Shown here: one piece after another, positions 49,101-58,100 of the stretch | Position numbering within the stretch: position 1 is the stretch's first letter | How the letters are laid out: every line of letters begins with the position of its first letter | From: Ananas comosus | Taxonomy: Eukaryota > Streptophyta > Magnoliopsida > Poales > Bromeliaceae | Reading direction: 5' to 3' | Length of the DNA stretch: 64,000 nucleotides | Assembly: GCF_001540865.1 (NCBI RefSeq) | Contig: NC_033640.1 | Coordinates: 4,007,598 to 4,071,597, forward strand | Made by a program: the position numbers and the translations under genes | The notes under the pieces: generated by a model | Told to the model about the DNA's origin: nothing | The model's database searches: none | Seen by the model: the letters and a program-made list of their open reading frames with translations, nothing else

Positions 49101-52100
49101 TTTGCATAGACAAAGTAGAAACAATTGTAAAATAGTTTATAATTCAAGCATAGTACTAATAGAACAGCAAGAAGCATAAATACTTCTACGGTGTCTACAA
49201 ATCTTAAAATAAAATGAATAATAATAGTAATAAAGTGGTAATAAGTTAAATTTGGTGACGGAGTTGACATAAAGTTGATGTGCTAGCGTGTGTTGTTCTT
49301 TTTTTTTTCCACATTCATGGTTATATATTAAGGCGCATCCTTCCTTTGGTCTTTGATATTATTTGTTCAGCTTGCTTTGTTGGCGTAGTTTAACTACAAA
49401 AAATATTTTAAGCAAAACAATTCGCTAATTAGTTAGCATGAAACATTTTCTCATATATCGAAGCACAAAATAAGGATAGTGTGCCAAATGATTTAACACA
49501 TGCATTTTAATGAGTCCTCTATAATATATGCATTTTATTGAGTCCTCTCTATATCTCAGTTAGGGATAGTGTGCCAAAATGATTTAATGCATGCATTTTA
49601 ATGAGTCCTCTATAATATAAAGAATCAATTGAAAATATACTTTAAAATTGCAAATAAGTTGTTGTGTAAAGACTGAATGTACCTACCATCCATGACTTGA
49701 CTAATCAAACTATAATCCATGAATGATTTGGTTACCCTGTTTTGAGATGCTTGCATCAGAATAGTTGTGTCAAGGTTTAAAGTGCCGTGGCATGGGGGTC
49801 TGCCGCTGTCTGCCTGGCACGGTACGGCATCGGCACGCTTTCGTGCCGACACATGATACGCTTGCTTGCTGATGGATATGCATGACCTCCTACTGGCACG
49901 CTTTCGCATAGACTTATTTCAGTTTTTTTGATTCCAATGAGATCTTATAATGTTATTTTGAAAGATTTAATCAAATAATTGTGAATATTTGTTATGTGTA
50001 ACTTACTATACTCATCAATTAACATACTTGTAAGCTTTTTTGTATGTAAAGTACAACTATACTTGATGCAGAATAGAAATTTTTATAGTTAGAACTTTTA
50101 AAATGCAAAGACATCTTTTTTTCTTTTGACCATATTATAGTCTTTCTTTTATAAAATACAAAAAAATAATTTTAAAGATTAGTTGAAAAAATTATTTTAA
50201 AAAGTATTTGAAAAAATTATTTTAAAAAATATTTGAAAAAATTATTTTTTAATTAATATTTTCAAAAAATTAGTAGATCTATCAAAAAAATTAAGCAATA
50301 AATTATATAATAAATAAATTAAATAAATTTAAGTATCAATTGATTTAATTTAGCTTTTAATTTTATAAGTATTTTCAATCTTCTAGCGCAAAAATAAAAT
50401 TTTATGTTTGATGTGCCTCAAAATTTGTTTATTGAGTTCGATTTTTGTTCCCTTAATTCGCCAAAAATTTCGTGGTGCGACAAATTTTGATAAAATAATT
50501 TGTGAAAAAAAATGAATGTCTGTGGTGGAAGCGGAGGGCTCGAACAAATCTTTTGTTCATATATTGATAAGCAAAAAAAATTAAATTATAATTTTTTTGA
50601 CTTAACTAATAAGTAAATTTTCGATTTGTAATGTTTTTTGGGTGGGGGGGGAGGGGGGGTGGGGTACCCCAAAGAACAAAATAAAAAGAAAAAAAAGCAA
50701 AAAGCAAAAAAAAAAAAGCAGAAAAGCAAAAAAAATTAGCACAGTGCATGCGGCGCCGTGCCGCACGGTCTCGTGTGTCACAGCGCCGGCACAGGGCGGC
50801 ACTTTAAACCTTGAGTTGTGTGACTGTTGGCCTGCAACAACAATGACCACTCAGCAGTGGATACTTTACCAAATCAAGCACAATCAAGATTCTAGGCTAA
50901 AGATGGTAATTGAGTAGAAAGTGTCAATTATATGTTGCTTCATAACACAATCAAACGAAAATAAGCATAATAGCAAGATCTAAATGTGATGAATCGGAAA
51001 AATAGTGTTTCGAAACTTATTTAGAAAATTATACAATGCCATAGAACTTACCCCCACCCACTCCAGAATATTATTTATGAGTCAGATCGATCTTTATATT
51101 GAACACTATGACTAACTAATTTCTTGTTTGGTATTGCTTTTGCTTTTTTATTTATCATAAACTTAAACTTAAAATTTATGTGATTGAATGGACCGATGGG
51201 TGATGGATTGCATTTGCAATCTATACAATTGGGTTTTGTTTATCATCTAGCTTTACAATCTATACAACTGCAGACTTACATCTCCAAGAGAAAGCTATTA
51301 GATGGTAATACTGTATTTGCGAAAGAATAGTATGTAAGTGAACAATCAATGTAGTAGTTTTGCAAGGAACAGTTAGATCGAAATGTAATTGCAGTAGGAT
51401 ATCCTAGATGTTTGCTACTAACTTCTTGAGATAGAACAAATCTGTGAATCATTTGCTTCGGAGCCGCTGTTGGCGAAGAAGACTTTTTCCATTTGCCTTG
51501 TTGTGAAAAACTCGAGAATCTCTTTTTCAAGATCCTGCATGAAAATACATCTTCAAACCTGCATGAAAAAAAGTTTAGTATTATAAACCAACAAATAAAA
51601 GAAGATTAGGAATAAAAATTGATCTAATTATAACATAGTTTGGACTCCATGTTCGAGTATTTGCATACCATAAACATTGTTCTAATATGAATAAGCATTA
51701 CAATGTATAGAAAATAAGATGGTAACTTTTGAGGGTTAATGCGTACCAGCGAGGGCTTTGTTGTTCGATTCCAAAAGGAATGGTACAACGACAATTTGTT
51801 CAGTTGGTCGGCTGCAGACTTGATAATCCGAGGCCCATTTCCACCTGAAAATTGTTAAAACTTAAAAAGGAGAAATAAAAACACAAATTCTTCCAAAATA
51901 GTCCAACATAACAATACTAAAACTTTTTCTGTTTTTATCATTGTTTTTGCAGGGAAATAATTTTTGTCTTCCATCTCAATCTGAATATTTTTTAAATTGT
52001 CCAATTAACCAAAAGATTTCGGTGAATTATTGACTAAGAACCCTAGAAAGAACTAATTTCATTACAAAAGAGAATCAAAACAAAATAAACACCAAAAGTG

Positions 52101-55100
52101 CCCATTTTGACTAAGAAAAAAAATCAAATTTAAATCTCAAGTTCACAGCTTGATGCCACAAAATAAGTTATATGCATAAATGGTTACTGTATTTGCAAAT
52201 CAGACGTAGTAATTAAAGAGAGTTACATAAGGATACTTTCATTAAAAATAAATATACTCAAATTAAACAATTAATTTAGCGATAATTATTAATTCTCGTC
52301 TCAAAAGGAGACATCAAGAGAACCTAAATTGAGGCGATCCCATCTCACAATTTGATTAAGAACCCATCGATTACAAAATCAATCAAGATTATTTTTTTTT
52401 TAAAAAACGTCCCTAAAAATCGATTACAAACTCAATCAAGATTATTATTTTTTAAAAAAACGTCCCTAAAAATCAATAAGACGTTCAAACTCTGAAATCG
52501 GAAGGAGCCGATCAAGCATGATCTCAAGAATCATAAATTTAATAAGAAATAGATCATAGATTAAAGAAAAAGAGAAAGAAAACCAAAGAAACTATTTATA
52601 AACAATCAATTTTAATATTATTAACAAAGTAAGAGATCTCTTTCATTTAATTTTATATTTCTTTTTTACATTGCAAATTTGATAATTGACACAATATTTG
52701 TCAATGATTACAAAATTTTGGCACCTAAAATAGGCAATTGTAAAGCGCAAAATGATAATTGGCATACTATTTAAATCAAGAGAATAATTGAGACGAACTA
52801 AATTGCAAATTACCTTTTGTAATTTAGAGACTCACGCGAAGCAATCCTTCTCCTATAGCAGCACCGCTACCGCTACCGCTCACGCAAAGCGGCCCTTCTC
52901 CTGTAGCAGCACCGCTACCGCTGCCGCTCACGCAAAGCGGCCCTTCTCGTATAGCAACACCATCGCCACCTCTGCTCACAACCCCAGCTCCTCCATTGTC
53001 ATCGAACCCTACCCTCCTCTTTCTCTTCCTCCTTGTGGCCTCCTATGAAGAAGGCTAAGCGTCAGTCACCACCCTTCTCTGCCATGTCAACCGTTCGTCA
53101 ACCGTTCGTAAAGAAGGCACGCTAGGAATGCTGTAATCCCTTAGGAAGTCCATCCGAATCGGCGAACCCGAACAATGATTGGGAGAGGAACCGTTTCATG
53201 GAGAGAGCTGAAAAACTGACATGTGGGGGCCCCACATCATAAATAAACATTCAAAATTGGGCGAGGAACTGGTTCATGGAAAGATGAAAAATCAATAGGT
53301 GGGCCCCATGTCACAATGATGGGAGAGGAATCCGTTCATGGAGAGATGGAAAACCAACAGATGGCCCCACATCATAAAGAAACATTTAAAATGCGAAGAG
53401 GAACCGGTTCATAGAGAGCTAAAAAACTGACAGATAGGCCCCACATGCCCCAACATTAAGCTACACATGCCACATGGACAAAAGATTATGGGGATTAATA
53501 TAAGTTTATAGATTGTGACATTGCTGATTCGCAAAGGTCCAATATGTTACAAGCAGTACTGCTAAGCAAGCATAGGGAGCTTCATTCATACTAGCAAATT
53601 TCTTTTTGAGGTTTGATGATTGTAGAAGGTTTGTATTTTGATGTTTTCTTAATCAAAATAAAAATTTTCTAAACTTTGCCATTGAGCAGCAACTAAGAGT
53701 GGATAATTTTCGAGGATTAGCTACCATTTTGTTAGTGGAGTGTGGAGATTTCCGTAGAGCACAAAATTTAATGGAAGAGTTTGGTAAACATAAAAACTAT
53801 GATGTAGGAAGTAAAATACCCCTAGAATTCAGTGTAATAATATATGATCAAGACTTTGCTGAAAGCTAAATTATAATTCTTAGAGGTTTCTAAATATTGG
53901 TGGAATAAATGAAAGATTGATTTGGTTGGTTTAAAAATTTCAGGCTTTTTTAACCTGAATTGAGTTATCCTAGGTGACAAACTAAGATGGTATTGCTTTT
54001 AAAGGTTATATGCTGTATTTAAGGAACTCGCTCTCGTTTTATTTCAGACATTCTAATTTGTATTTCATCCAAAGGAATCTCGGTATTGCGTTTAGTATTG
54101 CGAAAGCTATATGTATACGAATACAAAGTTTTGATGTTCCCAGTTCCCCTAGCTTTGGGATTCTATATTTTCTTGTCAGTTGTTTTTTTTTCTCTTTTGA
54201 GAAAAATGCTTGTACATTCATTTTATTGTATATGTATATGTCTTTAGTTGTCTGTGAATATTTCATCATCTATTTGATTCTTTAACTTATCTGATGATAT
54301 CCTTACAGTCACCGGAAGGGAAGATAATATACTCGTTTGATAGGACTGAAGCAGAAACTGAGAAGTGAGTATTTATATTTCACGATTTGGCAGAAAGTTG
54401 GTATCAGACTTGCAGTGCTTCTGAATTCTTCCACATCTAGCAATCAATTATCTAAATTTTTTACATTATTTGCTTATCATTACTTGTGGAATTCAGCTTT
54501 ATCGAGATGTACCTTAGGCCACCTTTTGCTAGTGAAGAAGCAAGAATAAATGATTGGATTAAAGTCCGACAATGTGGAATAAGATACTATTTGTCACTTG
54601 GGGATCAGAGAATTGTTGACAAGAATTTTATTATACGGCCCAAAGCTGAATTTGAGGTATGAGAAACTTCGAATATTTGATAGCTTTTTATAGTTACTAT
54701 GTACTGTTTTTCATTCACTTTGAGGTTGGAATTTTTTCTTTTGATAATTTACTTGGCCTCTTTGGTTGCCCGAAAGAAGCTGAAGGAAAAAGTCACTTTT
54801 ATAGAAGTGATTTTTCAGTTCGTTTGTTTAATTGTGTCGCGCTCCGGGCCTCTTTTGTAGAACCTTTTACAGGAAACAGTAGAAAACATATATATAAGTT
54901 TTTAACGAAAACCAATAATTGCCCCGAACAGACCGCATGGACAGAAGCTCCCCTGTATAAATGGATAGAGTATTCGCTGTACATGCATGACGTTGGAATC
55001 TAAAGTATAGCATTAACCAACACGTCAACCACAATAGGATCAACAACAACGAGAAAATATACTAAACAAGATGAATAAACAACTATCCAATAGGGAGTTA

Positions 55101-58100
55101 CTAATACTGAAAACCAAACTGAATTGAAGCTACATGAAAATATCAGATACACCAATCAACATATACTAAAATAGGTGATAATCAAATAGCAAACTGTAAA
55201 ACGAATGTAGGTAAAACTAAATCTTGAAATTACTGCCCGGTAAACATGTCTCTCTACTAACGCCCTTATGCATCGTCCCAACCCTTTCAGTGTCACTTGT
55301 GGAAAATAGGGGGTGAGAAACATGTACACATGTTTTCTAGTGGGTACCGCAAGCCACCGAAGGCAAGCTGTACGCACTAGTCAATAGAAGGGAAAGATAT
55401 AGTGAATATGACAGGTATAAACAGGTACAAAAAATACAGTAGCAAAAGTAAAGCAGGGAAAGGAGTATACAACTAAATAACTGAAATAAATACTGCTTCG
55501 ATAACACAAATAAGCAACTATGGGTATGCCAACCAGACGAACAATCCAATACCCAAACCCAATTTGAAAACCGCCGTGCTGGTCTAAAGATCTCAAGTGC
55601 TACACTTGTGCTCAATCACCGGGCATATAACCCTACTGCAAAAAATACCGTATAGGGCTCATGGGCCGGATCACGACTACTTTTCTGGGGAAAAAAAACC
55701 TGTTGCGGTTGCCAAACTGCTGGTTTACGTGAAATACTTCATGAGCAGTGGTGATCGATGCTATATAAGTAGTAGTCAAACCGTCGGCAAATAGCCAAGA
55801 TATCAATATAATGTCCATTGACAAATCATGTCAAACAATGTCACTAAATCATAATGTGATAATATGATAAAGATTGATTAGGTCAACTAATTGTCATAGA
55901 TAATGTATCTATCAGTGTCTAACACTGGCCGTCTAGGTCAACTCCTGTCATATAATAATATAATAATGCAATGATATCACAATCGAGAGAATCCACCGAC
56001 CAATATGCAATGTCGCAAGGGTACGTGTGATACCGACCAACTAGGTCAAATAATAACCTCTCTACATGTACTACACTGAACTTATACATATAGCGGAGTT
56101 TTAGTGAGGAGTAGCTTAGGAATCTATTTGGATTGTCCCATCGAGGTTCGAAGAGTATTGGAGTGTTTTCGGCACAAACTCGGTGCAAAAATGGACTTTG
56201 GAAGTTAATTCTGCTGAACTGCAGATTTTGTATTGACTATTTGTACTAAATTGCAGTATTGGAACTCACTTGCGTTGAAGAAATCCAACATTCGGGTTTT
56301 GCGAAACTCTTTCCGAATATCGGTACTAATTCATTGAGTACTGGTACTGATACATTGAGTTCTGGTTTACTGGTACTGATTCAGATGAGTACTGGTATGC
56401 AGTAGAAAATTCAAAAATCCAATGTTCGGGTTCTGCAGAACTGGACTCGAGGTATCAGTACTAAAGGTCGTGTATCGGTACTAAAACCCGAGAATGGTAC
56501 TTAGCTTTGCTTGGTATAGATCTTGAAGGGGTGCAATTTTGGATGTTTGGGGAAGTAAGTTCTGATTGTCACAACACAATATAAAAGAGGATCACAACCC
56601 TCTTTCTCCTTTTACCAGTGAACACACATTTCTCTCTTCTCTCTCGCTTTCCTCTTTCTAGAAATCTCTCTCCAACACTTGGAGATTTGGAGGCATTGAG
56701 CTTGGAGATGCTTCTTGGAGTGGAGAGCCTTCTTCTTGAGCAAGAAGAAGTTGACAAGATTGTGGCAAAGGTCTCTTAGGGTTTTGAGTTAGGGTTTTGA
56801 ATTTAACCTTTGCAAATAGGATTTTATATTCACTTTCGCAAACCAAACAACATATAAGACGTCACTTTTTGAAAGTAATACTTTCAGCGCTTCACTTTGG
56901 GCCAACCAAACATGACCTATTGAAATTTAAGTACTCTTTACTAGGTTCTTAAATTGATGTGTGTAATTGTATCATCTAAGATTAGATCTCAGTTCTGGTA
57001 CTGAACAAAAGTTTGTTAGTTTCACCACTGAACATAGGGTAGTATTTTAGTACACCTAATGGCTGAATTTGTTTTTAAATCTCCATACTGATGTCAGCTT
57101 TATGCGATGGAGGCTAACTTAAAGTTAAGCATGTTATTCTGTCAGTGAAGTACTATAGCTGCGTATATGAGCTTTGCTGGAGTTGCGACAAGCTGGACTG
57201 CAAATGATTTAAGCGAAAAGATAAACTGATTGGGTAAATCGCACCTCCCTGAACTTTTTATTAGTTAAGTTTCATTGTGGTCCTTGAACTTTTAGACTAG
57301 GCACTTGAGACCCCAAACTTTTGAAAATGCCTCACTTCAATACTGTGTTAGCGAAATAATTATTGCCTGCACTTGATTCATCCGTTGTGAATGTATAATA
57401 AGAATCCATTAGTCCTCCATCCATTTCATACGTTTAATTAGAAGTCTAATTCTTGAATAGAAAAGTGGCTACAATTTGATGAGTGGTAAGATTGAAAAAT
57501 ACGACAAGATCAATGGTCGATATACGCATGCTTGACGAATGTTCAGATACACTCGGCTAGGCAATTATATAATTTTTAATAATATCTAAGAACAAGGACT
57601 AGGTAGAACACTTTCAATAGTTTGGGGTGTCAAATGGATGTTAGGTAGCGTGACAGTAGATATATGTTGGGTGCAAGGAAATTAGTCAATTTAGTGCTAA
57701 TAGCAACAGTTAAGCCATCCCCTAATTTCCGAGCACGTCTAGTACATCACCTATCCCCACTAGTGCATTAGGTATTCTTTTTTTCAGTACACATCTCTGC
57801 ACATGTCCGTATGCTACACATGATATTAACTTCGTAACTGGCTGGTTACTGGTTCTTTACACCATGTTTCGGCAGATAAGGGACAATGATTTGAAATAAA
57901 GTTATGTGATTAGTTTATCCTAGTTCTATGTGTCGTAATTTGTTTCTTGATTGATTGTTTATTCTCTATTATACATTTCTTTCAGGTTGGACGAACAACG
58001 CTAGGTGGACTGCTGGCTTTGGGCTACAATGTTGTTGTTAGCTACAAGCGTGCTTGTACCTCCGTCAACAAAGATCAGTTGTTGATTGCCGTAGAGAGCA

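Larger units (their letters stand above)
33500..54308 (+). other. UCK-C intron 7, 20.8 kb
   Basis: Donor GTTGGT after exon 7 (KLKCKSE), acceptor TTACAG before exon 8 ([10 protein letters not shown]). Neighbouring exons are intact and in phase, so the splice must span the whole interval. It holds at least a solo LTR, two hAT elements, two TRIMs, three Mutator-like units or fragments, several MITEs, an LTR-like piece with an exact duplication, and a GABA transaminase fragment. 33500-34340 has no recognised element apart from an imperfect 'GGCGCCTAGACGG' patch at 33768. Confidence 0.85.

Noticed and set aside
51276..51530. An 84-codon minus-strand protein
   Set aside because: It is an alternative frame over the GABA-T fragment; the frame with [10 protein letters not shown] is the meaningful one.
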